Below the pieces are notes generated by a model. That model had not been told where the DNA came from, made no database searches, and was given only the letters and a program-made list of their open reading frames with translations. 45,387 nt of DNA, taken from Methylocystis suflitae (GTDB taxonomy: Bacteria; Pseudomonadota; Alphaproteobacteria; Rhizobiales; Beijerinckiaceae). The DNA is taken from the NCBI RefSeq assembly GCF_024448135.1, contig NZ_JAMRYX010000176.1, forward strand, positions 1 through 45,387, read 5' to 3'. The first letter of the stretch is position 1, and every line of letters begins with the position of its first letter. Positions 25,374 through 36,321 of the stretch are shown in pieces. A program made the position numbers and the translations under genes.

Positions 25374-26030
25374 TCACAGATCGCCGCCTTTTTCTTTCGC
25401 AAGTGACTGCAGCGCGAAATGATTGACGCAGATAAGGTCGCGCCGATAGTCGAGCGCCCCCCGGCGCCTCAAACCGTTCATGATCCGGGTCACGACGGGC
25501 CGGCTCGCATGGACGAGGTCGGCGATATCCTGCTGCGTGAGCCTGATCTCGAGCGAATAGCCATGCGGGCAAGGCGCGCCGAAAGCGAGCGCAAGCTCCC
25601 CCAGCGTTTCGATCAACCGCGCGGCGACCGCTTTTGTCTGGCGGTCGATCAGCCTGCGCTCGGCGCGTTCCCGCGACGCCTCCAGTCCGGCGCTGAGGAA
25701 GCCCGAGAACGACGGGCTGTTCGCGACGAGACGGTTCACGTCCGAAGGGGCGATCATCAAAACGCGCGCGTCGCCGATGGCGTTCGCGCTGTGCGCCGAT
25801 GCTCTTCCCGGCGAAATGCGGCCGAAGAGATCGCCCGCGCCCGCGATGGCGAGCGTGATCTGCGCGCCGCTTTCCGCGACATGAGAAAGCCTGACGACGC
25901 CCCGCATCAAACAATAGAGAAAGCCCGGCTCCTCGCCTTGGCGATACAGCGTTTCGCCGTCGGAGAACTTCGCTTCCCGCAGCGAAGGCGCGCAGAGCCG
26001 CCACGCGGCGATATTCTCTTCCGACAGCAT
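25374..26030 (-). CDS. Crp/Fnr-family transcriptional regulator
   Basis: A 218-residue regulator. The N-terminal cyclic-nucleotide-binding-type beta-barrel (GETLYRQGEEPGFLYCLMRG and AIAGAGDLFGRIS) is followed by a long dimer helix. The C-terminal winged helix-turn-helix reads RLTQQDIADLVHASRPVVTRIMNGLRRRG, where R-P-x-V-T-R is the recognition helix. There is no Fnr-type N-terminal cysteine cluster, so it is not an oxygen-sensing Fe-S Fnr. The cAMP-site Arg is not obvious either. The ATG at 26030 has GGGGAA at proper spacing; ATG at 26063 is an alternative. A class III adenylate cyclase is at 27899-29602, but linkage is speculative. Confidence 0.87.
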   Translation of the reverse strand: MLSEENIAAWRLCAPSLREAKFSDGETLYRQGEEPGFLYCLMRGVVRLSHVAESGAQITLAIAGAGDLFGRISPGRASAHSANAIGDARVLMIAPSDVNRLVANSPSFSGFLSAGLEASRERAERRLIDRQTKAVAARLIETLGELALAFGAPCPHGYSLEIRLTQQDIADLVHASRPVVTRIMNGLRRRGALDYRRDLICVNHFALQSLAKEKGGDL

Positions 26031-26126
26031 GTCGTTCCCCGGCGCTTCCGCCTGACCGCGCATCCTATCAAAATCGAAGCTGCGTAAACCAAATTGCTCA
26101 AGAGACCGTCTGGCGACGGCGGTCCG

Positions 26127-26516
26127 CTAAGCCTTGCGCGCAGCCAACGGATGGTCGAGAAGCGCGCGATCAACGGTCAGGAGGCGCACCGCCTCGATTT
26201 TGCATTGCGCCAGCAACAGGCGATCAAACGGGTCGCGCGTAGTCGGCTCAGGTTCGACCGCGACGAGCGCATGCCGCGCGTTAATCGAGAGGACCTCGAT
26301 CCCCATCGCTTCCAGCAGTTCTGGAAGCGTCTCAAGATTTATCGCCAGTTCAAGTTTGCCCAGCCGCCACTTGATGGCGATCTCCCAAAGACTCGCGACG
26401 CTGACCAGAAATTCCGCATCTTCATTCTTCAGCAAAGACTGCACGTGCGATCCGAACTCGGCGACACGGTTTTCAATTAACGCCAGCAGAATATGCGTGT
26501 CGAGCAGCAGCCTCAT
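26127..26516 (-). CDS. vapC: VapC-type PIN-domain toxin
   Basis: A 129-residue PIN ribonuclease toxin. The acidic active site is complete: LLLDTHILL (Asp6), VASLWEIAIK (Glu), TRDPFDRLLLAQ (Asp) and LLTVDRALLD (Asp). VapC toxins cut specific tRNAs or rRNA when the antitoxin is lost. Its ATG overlaps the antitoxin TGA by four bases, so it is translationally coupled. The antitoxin-first order and overlap are typical. The GC content of the pair looks somewhat lower than the neighbours, consistent with a mobile small module. Confidence 0.92.
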   Translation of the reverse strand: MRLLLDTHILLALIENRVAEFGSHVQSLLKNEDAEFLVSVASLWEIAIKWRLGKLELAINLETLPELLEAMGIEVLSINARHALVAVEPEPTTRDPFDRLLLAQCKIEAVRLLTVDRALLDHPLAARKA

Positions 26517-26782
26517 GCATCATCCGGCAGCGGGCGCAACAGGAAATCTTCCGGCAAGGGAGCGTCAAAATCCTCAGCAATGAATGTGAAGATGGACTGG
26601 ACGCCGTGTCGTTTCTTGAACGCATCGACGGCGTCGAGCCGCAAACCGCGTTTTGGATGATGTGGAACCAGATCGAACACCGGTTTCCCATTCCGCGTCA
26701 CGACGATCGTTTCGCCCTTCTCGACCTGTCGAGCAAGTTCGGTCAGGCGATTTTTGGCGTCTTTGATCGAAACAGTCGTCAT
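26513..26782 (-). CDS. Phd/YefM-family antitoxin
   Basis: An 89-residue antitoxin. The N-terminal DNA-binding and dimer part reads VSIKDAKNRLTELARQVEKG followed by ETIVVTRNGKPVFDLVPH, the classic Phd/YefM pattern. The acidic C-terminal tail (EDFDAPLPEDFLLRPLPDDA) is the likely toxin-neutralising segment that wraps the PIN groove. It would repress its own promoter through the palindrome at 26793-26812, 11 bases upstream of its ATG. Confidence 0.92.
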   Translation of the reverse strand: MTTVSIKDAKNRLTELARQVEKGETIVVTRNGKPVFDLVPHHPKRGLRLDAVDAFKKRHGVQSIFTFIAEDFDAPLPEDFLLRPLPDDA

Positions 26783-26792
26783 GGGGCATGAT

Positions 26793-26812
26793 AGTGGCTA
26801 CTTATAGCCACT
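26793..26812 (-). promoter_or_regulatory. palindromic operator of the Phd/VapC module
   Basis: AGTGGCTA at 26793-26800 and TAGCCACT at 26805-26812 form a perfect 8-bp inverted repeat around the spacer CTTA. It sits just before the antitoxin start, where Phd-type proteins bind for autoregulation. Confidence 0.75.
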
Positions 26813-26904
26813 TGGTCAAGCGCTCGTCCCCTGCCGCTGGCTAACGTATGAACTTTCATAATTAAGCGATTACGCTAGAATGTCGCATTGCTCAGGCGGG
26901 GGTC

Positions 26905-27987
26905 ATGGCGCTCAATCCTTTCGATGACCAAGGCGACAATTTCAAAGCCAAGGCTGCGGCGACCTATGGCGTGATCATCGCGGCCAATGTTTTCGCCTGG
27001 ACCTGGGCGTGGACGGCCTTCTCCGATCGACCGGGTTTGATGGGGGCGGCCGTTCTGGCCTTTATGTTCGGGCTTCGCCACGCCTTCGACGCCGATCACA
27101 TCGCCGCCATCGACAATGTCGTCCGCAAATTGATGCAGGACGGCAAGACGCCCTATTCGGTCGGATTCTTCTTCTCGCTGGGCCACTCCACCTTCGTCGC
27201 GCTCGCTTCGGTCATGATGGCGGCGGCGGCCGCGGCCATGCAGGGCCAGGCCCACGACTTTGAGGCCTTCGGCGGCGCCATCGGCACGATGGCGTCAGCT
27301 TCGTTCCTCATCGTCATCGGCCTCGCAAACCTGCTCCTGCTCAGAGGAATCTGGTCGGCCTACACCCGCGCCAAACGTGGCGAACCGGTCCTCGAAGAGG
27401 ACCTCGACCGTCTGCTCAACGGGCGAGGTTTATTCACCCGGGTTTTCCGCCCGCTGTTCCGCTTTGTTTCGCGGTCATGGCACATGTACGTCGTTGGATT
27501 TCTGTTGGGACTGGGCTTCGACACGGCGACGGAGATCGGCCTGCTCGGCATTTCGGCGGCGCAGGCCGCGCAAGGCATGTCATTTTCGACAATTCTGGTC
27601 TTTCCGGCGCTGTTCACCGCCGGCATGTCCTTGATGGACACCACGGACAGCCTCGTGATGACCGGAGCCTACGGCTGGGCGTTTGACGATCCGCTGAGGA
27701 AACTTTGGTACAATCTGGTCATGACCGCGATGTCGGTGATCGTCGCCATTTTCATCGGCGGCATCGAAGCGCTCGGCTTGATCGGCGATAAGCTCGGCTT
27801 CGAAGGCGGTGTTTGGCGCCTCGTTCAAGGGCTTAACGACAATCTTGCCAATTTCGGCTTTGCGATCGCCGCGATCCTGATCGCGAGCTGGATCATCTCT
27901 ATGCTCTTCTATCGAAGCCAGGGACAAATGAAGGCGTATCGCGGCGCAGTCGGGATGGACTATCGGGCGCGGCGCCAGGAGTCGTGA
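26905..27987 (+). CDS. NiCoT-family nickel/cobalt permease
   Basis: A 360-residue inner-membrane transporter of the HoxN/NixA family with about eight helices. The signature in helix II, FGLRHAFDADHIAAIDN, contains the H-x4-D-H metal-selectivity motif. Further family motifs are FFSLGHSTFV, the loop block GFLLGLGFDTATEI and FTAGMSLMDTTDS. Ni2+ would serve urease or hydrogenase; Co2+ would serve the cobalamin pathway whose genes are at 4841-8086. No cobalamin riboswitch or obvious NikR site lies upstream. Its 3' end overlaps the convergent cyclase gene by 89 bases. Confidence 0.92.
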   Translation: MALNPFDDQGDNFKAKAAATYGVIIAANVFAWTWAWTAFSDRPGLMGAAVLAFMFGLRHAFDADHIAAIDNVVRKLMQDGKTPYSVGFFFSLGHSTFVALASVMMAAAAAAMQGQAHDFEAFGGAIGTMASASFLIVIGLANLLLLRGIWSAYTRAKRGEPVLEEDLDRLLNGRGLFTRVFRPLFRFVSRSWHMYVVGFLLGLGFDTATEIGLLGISAAQAAQGMSFSTILVFPALFTAGMSLMDTTDSLVMTGAYGWAFDDPLRKLWYNLVMTAMSVIVAIFIGGIEALGLIGDKLGFEGGVWRLVQGLNDNLANFGFAIAAILIASWIISMLFYRSQGQMKAYRGAVGMDYRARRQES

Positions 27988-29602
27988 ACTCCAAAATTCC
28001 CGGCATCTGGGTCTTTTTGCCGATCAGGAAGAATGAGCGCGTCGCCTCTTTGCCTTTTAATTCGACGGTCCCACCGTCCACTAATACGTAATCGTCGCTG
28101 AGACGCACCTTCACCGCTTCGGACACATGGATTTTGTCGGGCTGAGAGGTCGATTCGAATCGGCTGGCGACATTCACGACATCACCCCAGAGATCGTAGG
28201 AAAATCGTTTTTTCCCCACGACGCCGGCCGCCACCGTGCCGGTGTGCACGCCCATGCGCATCTGGAGCGGGTAAGGAACTCCTTCGGCAAAACTCGCAAT
28301 GAAACTTTGCGCGTCTAAAGCGAATTCCGCGATATGCTGGCAGTGCAAGGGATCCCGGTTTGGAACTCCGCCGACCACCATGTAGCTGTCACCAATCGTC
28401 TTGATTTTTTCGACGCCGTGCTTTTCGACAAGTTCGTCGAATTTCTCGAACAGGACATTGAGCATGTTGACGGTGGCATGCGGACCAAGCTTTGCCGAGA
28501 GCCCGGTAAATCCGACGATATCGGAGAAAAACACCGTAACCTCAGGGAAAACTTCCGCGATCGTCTCCTCGCCGCCACGCAGTCTTTCGGCGATCGCGGC
28601 AGGAAGAATATTGTGGAGCAGCTTTTCCGAACGCGAGCGTTCGATCTCGAGGTCCGACAAGGCTTTGCCCGAAAGCTTGATCTTGTCTTCGAGCTTGTCG
28701 AAAGCGACGTTCAGATTCGCAGCCATCGTGTTGACGGTGGTGGCGAGTTCGCTGATCTCGTCGCTTCCGAAGACCGAGGCCTGAGCCGCCAGGTTTCCCG
28801 AGCCAATCTCGCGAACGACCGACATGAGGTGCGACGCTCGAACCGCGAAGCGATTTCGCAAAAAAATCAGGGACAAAACAACCACGCCAAACAAGCCGAT
28901 ATTCAAGTAAGAGTTGGCTTCAAACAATTGGTTGGCGAACGCCTGTTCTTGCGAAATTCGCCCCGAATATCTGCGCCGAATCAAGTTCTGCATCTGCGCG
29001 ATTCTCAGAGTCAGATCTCCGTTGAGCTTGCGGTATTCGTCGCTAAACAACAGCTTTGTCGCTAAAGCGCGATCAGGCTTGCCCTTGCGTGAATAGGTTC
29101 CAGCGCCGTCATCGAATTCGCCATCCACCGCATGCATTGCGGCGCGTTCGATCGCGACCACTTTCTCCAAAAAGCTTCGCGCTTCCTTAAGCTTGTTCAA
29201 TTCATGCGCGGTGACATTTTGGCTTAGGAAGCGCTCTTCGATGGAAACTGCGCCCTCGCTTTTCTTCTCGGGCGGCGGAATGATTCCGCCATTCACGAGG
29301 TCCCAATAGCCAGAATCATAGTCTTTCGGTCGAGCGACTTTGCCATTTAGTATGTCTTCGATCGTGTTGTACCACTCAACTCGTCTCGGATCGTTGCTGG
29401 AGATGTAACCTCGCGCAAAGCGAGTCTGCCACTGCGAGGAAAAAACCAAATCCTCAGCAAGCGTGGTCAAGGATTGCAATTCGCGGTGCGATGTTTCCAG
29501 ATCCTTCTGAGCGTTTTTCAGAAAGACGCCCAGCGCCAGATTGCCGCCGGCGAGAGCAACGAGCAGCAGGAAGAAGATCGTGAAAAACGTCCGAAGCTTC
29601 AT
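27899..29602 (-). CDS. membrane class III adenylate cyclase with HAMP domain
   Basis: A 567-residue receptor-type cyclase: TM1 at about 5-28, a periplasmic sensor of about 200 residues without recognised fold, TM2 at about 233-250, HAMP at 250-303, a coiled linker, and the cyclase domain at about 350-530. Catalytic residues are intact: metal Asp361 (FFSDIVGFTGLS) and Asp405 (KTIGDSYMVV), adenine-selecting Lys401 and Asp470 (SYDLWGDVVNVASR), and transition-state Asn477 and Arg481. This points to cAMP rather than cGMP. A 35-residue Ser/Arg/Pro-rich tail is antisense to the end of the NiCoT gene. The signal sensed is unknown. Confidence 0.92.
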   Translation of the reverse strand: MKLRTFFTIFFLLLVALAGGNLALGVFLKNAQKDLETSHRELQSLTTLAEDLVFSSQWQTRFARGYISSNDPRRVEWYNTIEDILNGKVARPKDYDSGYWDLVNGGIIPPPEKKSEGAVSIEERFLSQNVTAHELNKLKEARSFLEKVVAIERAAMHAVDGEFDDGAGTYSRKGKPDRALATKLLFSDEYRKLNGDLTLRIAQMQNLIRRRYSGRISQEQAFANQLFEANSYLNIGLFGVVVLSLIFLRNRFAVRASHLMSVVREIGSGNLAAQASVFGSDEISELATTVNTMAANLNVAFDKLEDKIKLSGKALSDLEIERSRSEKLLHNILPAAIAERLRGGEETIAEVFPEVTVFFSDIVGFTGLSAKLGPHATVNMLNVLFEKFDELVEKHGVEKIKTIGDSYMVVGGVPNRDPLHCQHIAEFALDAQSFIASFAEGVPYPLQMRMGVHTGTVAAGVVGKKRFSYDLWGDVVNVASRFESTSQPDKIHVSEAVKVRLSDDYVLVDGGTVELKGKEATRSFFLIGKKTQMPGILEFTTPGAAPDSPSRLRRDTPSFVPGFDRRA

Positions 29603-29709
29603 CGTCTCTGGGCCCCGCGATCGGACGGTCTCTTGCTCAAGAGACCGCTGTGACCCATAGGTGATTTACTGGCGGGCGCACAAGGTCAGACTTTGGAGCG
29701 CCCAAACGC

Positions 29710-30171
29710 CTAACCTCGCCCCCGGTAAGGCGGCACGCCCTGGTCAGGAAGCCACAGCCCCTCGGGCGGGGCGCCGGTCTGCCAGAAGACGTCGATCGGC
29801 ATGCCGCCGCGCGGATACCAATAGCCGCCGATGCGCAGCCATTTCGGCGTCATCGCCGCAACGAGATCGCGCGCGATCCGCAGCGTGCAGTCTTCGTGAA
29901 AGGCGCCGTGGTTTCGGAAACTTCCGAGATACAGCTTCAAGGCCTTCGACTCGACCAGCCATTCGGCGGGGACATAGTCGATGACGATATGTGCGAAGTC
30001 CGGTTGGCCGGTCACCGGGCAAAGCGAGGTGAACTCGGGCGCGGAGAAGCGCACGAGATAGGTGGCGTCCTTGTGAGGATTGGGCACGAGATCGAGTTCG
30101 GCCTCGTCCGGCGAAGCCGGCAGCGCGGCTGTGCGGCCGAGCAGCGCGGCGCCCTTATGCGTTTTGGTCAT
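29710..30171 (-). CDS. queF: preQ0 reductase (NADPH-dependent, type I)
   Basis: A 153-residue enzyme reducing the nitrile of 7-cyano-7-deazaguanine to preQ1 with NADPH. The catalytic Cys51 and Asp58 sit in [20 protein letters not shown]. The QueF motif follows as [20 protein letters not shown]. The length is that of the unimodular type I form. It acts on the QueC product (queC at 21889-22632). It stands 107 bases past the cyclase start on the same strand and 46 bases after the orphan secreted protein gene. Confidence 0.96.
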   Translation of the reverse strand: MTKTHKGAALLGRTAALPASPDEAELDLVPNPHKDATYLVRFSAPEFTSLCPVTGQPDFAHIVIDYVPAEWLVESKALKLYLGSFRNHGAFHEDCTLRIARDLVAAMTPKWLRIGGYWYPRGGMPIDVFWQTGAPPEGLWLPDQGVPPYRGRG

Positions 30172-30217
30172 GCGCGTAACAAAGGCGCGATCGCCGCCGC
30201 GTCAAGCGCCAAACGGC

Positions 30218-30994
30218 TCACGGGTCGCGGGAGTCCGGGCATTCTCCCGCGCGCAGGGTGATCGGATGCGCCGACATCCAGCCCGAGAGAAAGCGATTCT
30301 CGGGGCTCTCCAGCGCCTTCAGCATTTCGACGCGCACCATTTCGAGCCATTTCTCGCGCCTGTCCGGCGTGTTCATCTCCGCCGGCACGGCGAACTCGAG
30401 GGCCTTTACGGCGAATTGATACGGCATGGTGTTCCAAAGGGCCACGCCGCCGCGCTCGAGCATCGCCGAGACCTCTTTTTCGGGGATATGCGCGATCTGC
30501 TCCTGTTCCGGGATCGGCACAACGCCCGGCATGCCGCTTTTTGGCGCAGCGATCGCCACGCCATTGCGATAAAAGCGATTTTGCTTCACGCCGCTGCGCG
30601 CCGCGATCAGATTGCCGCCGATCACGAAGCTGGCGCCTGTGCTGTCGAGCGCGCATTTCAACGTCCGGTCGAAACAATGGCCGGCGCCGACCATCAGGGC
30701 GCTACATCCGGCCTCGACCCAGCGCGCCAGAGTTTCCGGCTTTATGTCGAGCACATAGGCGAGGCCAGGCATGTCCTCGTGCTGATATTCGCACCGCTGC
30801 ACGAGGCTCGCCGGCCAGCCGAGAAAATCTTCCTGCGCCGGCGCGCAATTGCCTCGGACGGGAGATTTCTCCAAAGTCGCCTTCGCGGCGGCGACATGCT
30901 CCGGCGACTGAGCCCAGGCGCCGGCCGGACTCCAAAGCCCCAAGCAAAGGCTGAAAACAACGCCGTGCGCGAATCGCATTGTGCTTAGGGCCAT
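30218..30994 (-). CDS. secreted protein of unknown function, cysteine-containing
   Basis: A 258-residue protein not recognised. The ATG at 30994 has GGGAGG five bases upstream and leads into a signal peptide (VVFSLCLGLWSPAGAWAQS). The frame stays open far upstream, antisense to eno, but that part is not credible. The mature protein has about six cysteines in pairs (GNC, QRC, AGC, GHC, LKC, GEC), suggesting periplasmic disulfides. The stretch CALDSTGASFVIGGNLIAARSG resembles a small beta-rich domain. It ends 46 bases before queF on the same strand, so co-transcription is possible but functionally unexplained. Confidence 0.7.
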   Translation of the reverse strand: MALSTMRFAHGVVFSLCLGLWSPAGAWAQSPEHVAAAKATLEKSPVRGNCAPAQEDFLGWPASLVQRCEYQHEDMPGLAYVLDIKPETLARWVEAGCSALMVGAGHCFDRTLKCALDSTGASFVIGGNLIAARSGVKQNRFYRNGVAIAAPKSGMPGVVPIPEQEQIAHIPEKEVSAMLERGGVALWNTMPYQFAVKALEFAVPAEMNTPDRREKWLEMVRVEMLKALESPENRFLSGWMSAHPITLRAGECPDSRDP

Positions 30995-31165
30995 CCGAAC
31001 CTCCCGCCGACCGTCGCGCTTGGCGGCGAACGCCCGCTCATTAATCAAGCTCAAGGATAGGGAGGGCCCCTCCCCAGTCAACGAATTTCGCTGGCGCGCC
31101 GTCGCCGCGGCGCAGCACAGGTCCCATAAAAGCGGGTAGCGGAAGCAGAACCTTTTTGCGGCTGA

Positions 31166-32518
<1,353 letters not shown>

Positions 32519-32530
32519 CCCCCTCCCCTA

Positions 32531-32631
32531 CCCTCCCCCGCTTCGCGGGAGAGGGAGTAGATTCGAGCCTTCACTGACGTGCGACGAAACGCCGATCGTT
32601 AGCGTCCCCTCTCCCGCGAAGCGGGGGAGGG
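32531..32631. repeat. palindromic repeat element, family B, between eno and valS
   Basis: Two 25-base arms, 32531-32555 and 32607-32631, are exact reverse complements. Each arm is itself a hairpin, a C/G-rich stem around CGCTTCGCG. Outside the arms, C-rich and G-rich flanks (about 32520-32530 and 32632-32642) extend the symmetry imperfectly. This is the common GC-palindrome REP-like type and may fold into a cruciform or terminate eno transcription. The 51-base centre shows no gene. Confidence 0.85.
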
Positions 32632-32661
32632 ACAGGGTGGGGGCCAAAAGGCTCCTGCCCG

Positions 32662-35376
32662 ATGACCATGGAAAAAACCTTCGCTCCCGCCTCAATTGAA
32701 TCGCGCATTCGCGACGCGTGGGAAGAGGCGCAAGCCTTTCGCGCCGGACGGCCCGAACGCGCGCCGGCGGCGCCCTATTCCATCGTCATTCCGCCGCCGA
32801 ACGTCACCGGCAGCCTGCATATGGGCCATGCGCTCAACAATACGCTGCAGGACATTCTCGTGCGCTACCGGCGCATGAAGGGCGACGACGTGTTGTGGCA
32901 GCCGGGCACCGACCATGCCGGCATCGCGACGCAGATGGTCGTCGAGCGCCAGCTCATGGAGCGCCAGGAACATCGCCGCGAACTCGGACGCGAGAAATTC
33001 GTCGAGCGCGTCTGGGAATGGAAGGCGGAGTCAGGCGGCAAGATCGTCGAGCAGCTGAAGCGGCTCGGCGCCAGTTGCGACTGGTCGCGCGAACGATTCA
33101 CGCTCGATGAAGGCCTGTCGCGCGCCGTCGTCAAAGTCTTCGTGCAGCTCTATCGCGACGGCCTGCTCTACAAGGACAAGCGCCTCGTCAATTGGGACCC
33201 GGCGCTGCACACCGCGATCTCCGATCTCGAAGTGCTGCAGCAGGAAGTAAAGGGCCATCTGTGGCGCTTCAAATATCCGATCGTTGACGACGCTGGGGAA
33301 GAGACCGGCGAATTTATCGTCGTCGCGACGACGCGGCCCGAGACGATGCTCGGGGACACGGCGGTCGCCGTGCATCCGGAAGACGAACGCTACACGGCGT
33401 TGGTCGGCAAGCGCGTGCGTCTGCCGCTCGTCGGCAGGCTGATCCCGATCGTCGCCGACGAATATTCCGATCCCGAGAAGGGCACCGGCGCGGTGAAAAT
33501 CACCCCGGCGCATGACTTCAACGATTTCGAGGTCGGCAAGCGGCATGGGCTGCGGCTCGTCAACGTGCTCGACCCGCAAGCGCAGATGACGCTTGCCGCC
33601 AATGCTGACTTTCACGAAGGCGTCGACCCCTCTCCCGAACTTGCGGCGACGGTCTCCGCCCTCGACGGGCTCGACCGTTTCGCGGCGCGCAAGCGCGTCG
33701 TCGAAATGATGGAGGAACGCGAACTCCTCGATGGCGTCGACGACCATAAGCACATGGTCCCGCATGGCGACCGCTCGGGCGCGGTGCTCGAACCGCGGCT
33801 CACCGATCAATGGTATGTGGACGCCAAGACCCTGGCGCAGCCGGCGCTCAAAGCCGTGCGCGAGGGCCGCACCACTTTCGTGCCGAAGAATTGGGAGAAG
33901 ACCTATTTCGAGTGGCTGGAGAACATCCAGCCCTGGTGCGTGTCGCGTCAGCTGTGGTGGGGCCATCGCATCCCAGCCTGGTATGACGAGGACGGCAACG
34001 CCTATGTCGAAGAGACGGAAGAAGCGGCGCTTGTCGCGGCGCGCGCCAAGCTCGGCGATGGCGTGACGCTCACGCGCGACGAAGACGTGCTCGACACCTG
34101 GTTTTCCTCGGCGCTCTGGCCCTTCTCGACTCTCGGCTGGCCGGAGAAGACGCCCGAGCTTTCGCGCTACTATCCGACGAGCGCTCTCGTCACCGGCTTC
34201 GACATCATCTTCTTCTGGGTCGCCCGCATGATGATGATGGGCCTCTATTTCATGGACGAGGTTCCCTTCCGCGACGTCTATATCCACGCGCTCGTTCGCG
34301 ACGAGAAGGGCGCGAAGATGAGTAAGTCGAAGGGCAATGTCATCGACCCGCTGCGCCTCATCGACGAATATGGCGCCGACGCGCTGCGCTTCACGCTCGC
34401 GGCGATGGCGGCGCAGGGACGCGACATCAAACTCTCCACGCAGCGTGTCGAGGGCTATCGCAATTTCGCGACGAAGCTGTGGAACGCCTCGCGTTTCGCC
34501 GAGATCAACGGCTGCGCGCGCGTTGCGGGCTACGACCCGCGCGCCAATAAGATCACGCTGAACCGCTGGATCGTCGGAGAGGCCGCGCGCACGATCGCGG
34601 ACGTGAGCGCGGCGATCGAGGCCTATCGCTTCAATGACGCGGCGAACGCCGTCTATCGCTTTGTCTGGAGCGTCTTCTGCGACTGGTATGTCGAACTCGC
34701 GAAACCGCTGCTGCAAGGCGCCGATGGGGCGGAAAAGGACGAGACGCGCGCGACGACCGCCTTCGTTCTCGACCAAATCTATGCGCTGCTGCACCCGTTC
34801 ATGCCCTTCCTCACCGAGGAGCTTTGGGCGATCAAGGGCGCGGACGGTCCCAAGCGCGAAACGATGCTGGCGCTCGCCGCCTGGCCGTCGCTCGAAGGAC
34901 TCGAAGATGCGGACGCCGAAAGCGAAATCGGCTGGGTCGTCGACCTCATCTCCGAAGTTCGCTCGCTGCGTGCGGAAATGAATTTGACCAGCGAGACCGA
35001 GCTGCTGCTGATCGGCGCAGACGACGCGCTGAAAGCGCGCGCGACGCGCTGGGACGAGACGATCCGCAAGCTCGCGCGCCTCTCGCATATCGGCTTCGCT
35101 GAGGCGGCGCCAAAGAGCAGCGCGCAAATCATCGTTCGCGGCGGCGTCGCCGCCATGCCTCTAGAGGGCGTGATCGATCTTGGCGCCGAAAGGGCGCGGC
35201 TGGCGAAAGAGATCGGCAAGCTCGAAGGCGAGTTGAAGAAGCTCGACGCCAAACTCGCCAATGAGGGCTTCCTCGCCAAGGCCGAAGAAGAGGTGATCGA
35301 CGAGCATCGCGAGCGGCGCGAAGAGACGGCGGCGCGCGTCGAAAAGCTGAATGCGGCGCTTCTCCGACTAAGCTAG
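32662..35376 (+). CDS. valS: valine--tRNA ligase
   Basis: A 904-residue class Ia synthetase. The HIGH-type signature is [20 protein letters not shown] and the second is [12 protein letters not shown]. The CP1 editing domain lies between ([19 protein letters not shown] and [14 protein letters not shown]). The anticodon-binding domain has [16 protein letters not shown]. The C-terminal coiled-coil arm ([20 protein letters not shown]) is typical of ValRS. Two in-frame ATGs (32662, 32668) open it. The stop overlaps the convergent glycosidase gene by four bases. Confidence 0.98.
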   Translation: MTMEKTFAPASIESRIRDAWEEAQAFRAGRPERAPAAPYSIVIPPPNVTGSLHMGHALNNTLQDILVRYRRMKGDDVLWQPGTDHAGIATQMVVERQLMERQEHRRELGREKFVERVWEWKAESGGKIVEQLKRLGASCDWSRERFTLDEGLSRAVVKVFVQLYRDGLLYKDKRLVNWDPALHTAISDLEVLQQEVKGHLWRFKYPIVDDAGEETGEFIVVATTRPETMLGDTAVAVHPEDERYTALVGKRVRLPLVGRLIPIVADEYSDPEKGTGAVKITPAHDFNDFEVGKRHGLRLVNVLDPQAQMTLAANADFHEGVDPSPELAATVSALDGLDRFAARKRVVEMMEERELLDGVDDHKHMVPHGDRSGAVLEPRLTDQWYVDAKTLAQPALKAVREGRTTFVPKNWEKTYFEWLENIQPWCVSRQLWWGHRIPAWYDEDGNAYVEETEEAALVAARAKLGDGVTLTRDEDVLDTWFSSALWPFSTLGWPEKTPELSRYYPTSALVTGFDIIFFWVARMMMMGLYFMDEVPFRDVYIHALVRDEKGAKMSKSKGNVIDPLRLIDEYGADALRFTLAAMAAQGRDIKLSTQRVEGYRNFATKLWNASRFAEINGCARVAGYDPRANKITLNRWIVGEAARTIADVSAAIEAYRFNDAANAVYRFVWSVFCDWYVELAKPLLQGADGAEKDETRATTAFVLDQIYALLHPFMPFLTEELWAIKGADGPKRETMLALAAWPSLEGLEDADAESEIGWVVDLISEVRSLRAEMNLTSETELLLIGADDALKARATRWDETIRKLARLSHIGFAEAAPKSSAQIIVRGGVAAMPLEGVIDLGAERARLAKEIGKLEGELKKLDAKLANEGFLAKAEEEVIDEHRERREETAARVEKLNAALLRLS

Positions 35377-36158
35377 CGGTTCGCCTTCTCGACGACCCCT
35401 AGGAGCGGCCCCATGGTCGGCGCGAAACGGTCGTGACGCGAGAGCGACGGCGCATAGAGCGCCGACGCCGAGCCGCCATCGAGAAACAGCGCGTCGGGGC
35501 AATGCAGGCGATCGCGAAACAGCAGCGCGAACTCATGAAACGTCACCGGCCGGTTGGAGATCGCGAAGCGCATGGTATGGCTGTCTTGGACGCAGACGCC
35601 GTTGCGAAATTTCTGCGACATGCCGTCCCCATGAATGCGGGGATGAATGCGTCCGCCAATCACGAGCATCGGCCCCGATTGGGTCGCGAACTGCGCGCGC
35701 TGCGGGCTTTTTAAGTAGCGCGCCGTTTCGGTCACGCCGGCGCGCGACCCGTCGATCCAGAACACGCCATTGGGCTTCAGATGGAAATTGCCGGCGCCGG
35801 CGCGCGTATTGGCGCCGTTGAGCGTGCGGCCGTTTTCGACATAAAGGCCGACCGGCGTGCGGTCTTCCGCATACATGCCGGCGTTCATCGCAAAAACGAG
35901 CGTTTCGCCCTTATTCGCCAGTCCGTCCGCGAGCCGCGCGAAGGAGCCATAGATTTCGCCTTTCTCGTCGCGCAGAAAAAGCCGAATGTCGCTCTTGCGC
36001 GCATCGAAGTCGCACACTGTGTAGGCGGCGCCGCCCTCCTCGATATCGGCGCAGGGGTTCGCGTTTGCGGCGCCGGGCGGCGTGAGGAGCGCCATCGCCG
36101 CCGCGAGCATCCGCAGGAAGCTTGAGAACGCTTGCTTATTCGTACCCCAGTCGAGCAA
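35373..36158 (-). CDS. phosphodiester glycosidase (NAGPA/DUF2233) family exported protein
   Basis: A 261-residue exported protein. The start is probably TTG at 36158, which has GGGAGGG five bases upstream and gives a basic region ([10 protein letters not shown]) before the signal-peptide core AAAMALL. Domain blocks: [52 protein letters not shown] and [15 protein letters not shown], the usual order of the NAGPA-like fold. The mammalian member uncovers mannose-6-phosphate; bacterial ones act on envelope or exopolysaccharide phosphodiesters or glycosides, substrate unknown. Convergent with valS. Confidence 0.85.
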   Translation of the reverse strand: MLDWGTNKQAFSSFLRMLAAAMALLTPPGAANANPCADIEEGGAAYTVCDFDARKSDIRLFLRDEKGEIYGSFARLADGLANKGETLVFAMNAGMYAEDRTPVGLYVENGRTLNGANTRAGAGNFHLKPNGVFWIDGSRAGVTETARYLKSPQRAQFATQSGPMLVIGGRIHPRIHGDGMSQKFRNGVCVQDSHTMRFAISNRPVTFHEFALLFRDRLHCPDALFLDGGSASALYAPSLSRHDRFAPTMGPLLGVVEKANR

Positions 36159-36193
36159 CGAACCCTCCCTCCTTCTTCGCCTTAACCCGCAAT

Positions 36194-36266
36194 GTCATTC
36201 CCAACAGGCCGCAGGCCTGATCTCGCATCCTAGATTCCCGATCGCGCTTCGCGCGTCGGGAATGAC
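36194..36266. repeat. dispersed palindromic repeat, family A (copy 2)
   Basis: Starts GTCATTCCC and ends CGGGAATGAC. The left hairpin is AACAGGCCGCAGGCCTGAT; the right is GATTCCCGATCGCGC-TTC-GCGCGTCGGGAAT. The ends and right half match the element at 10484-10592. It lies in the divergent gap between the glycosidase gene and ribB. Confidence 0.8.
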
Positions 36267-36321
36267 AATTGCGAAAGCTGCGTAGCCGCCCGTTTGAAAC
36301 GTCGCCGCGGCAAGGCTAGAT

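Noticed and set aside
25370-25383. FixK/Fnr-like half box TTGATCACAGATCG near the end of the Crp/Fnr-family gene
   Set aside because: The right half does not match ATCAA, so the palindrome is incomplete.
28140-28165. tRNA T-loop-like GGTCGATTCGAATCGG
   Set aside because: No cloverleaf around it; it lies within the conserved cyclase domain and is a coding palindrome.
33031-35127. A 698-codon open frame antisense to valS
   Set aside because: It is a shadow of high-GC codon bias: Arg/Asp/His-rich, without domains, opposite a perfect ValRS.
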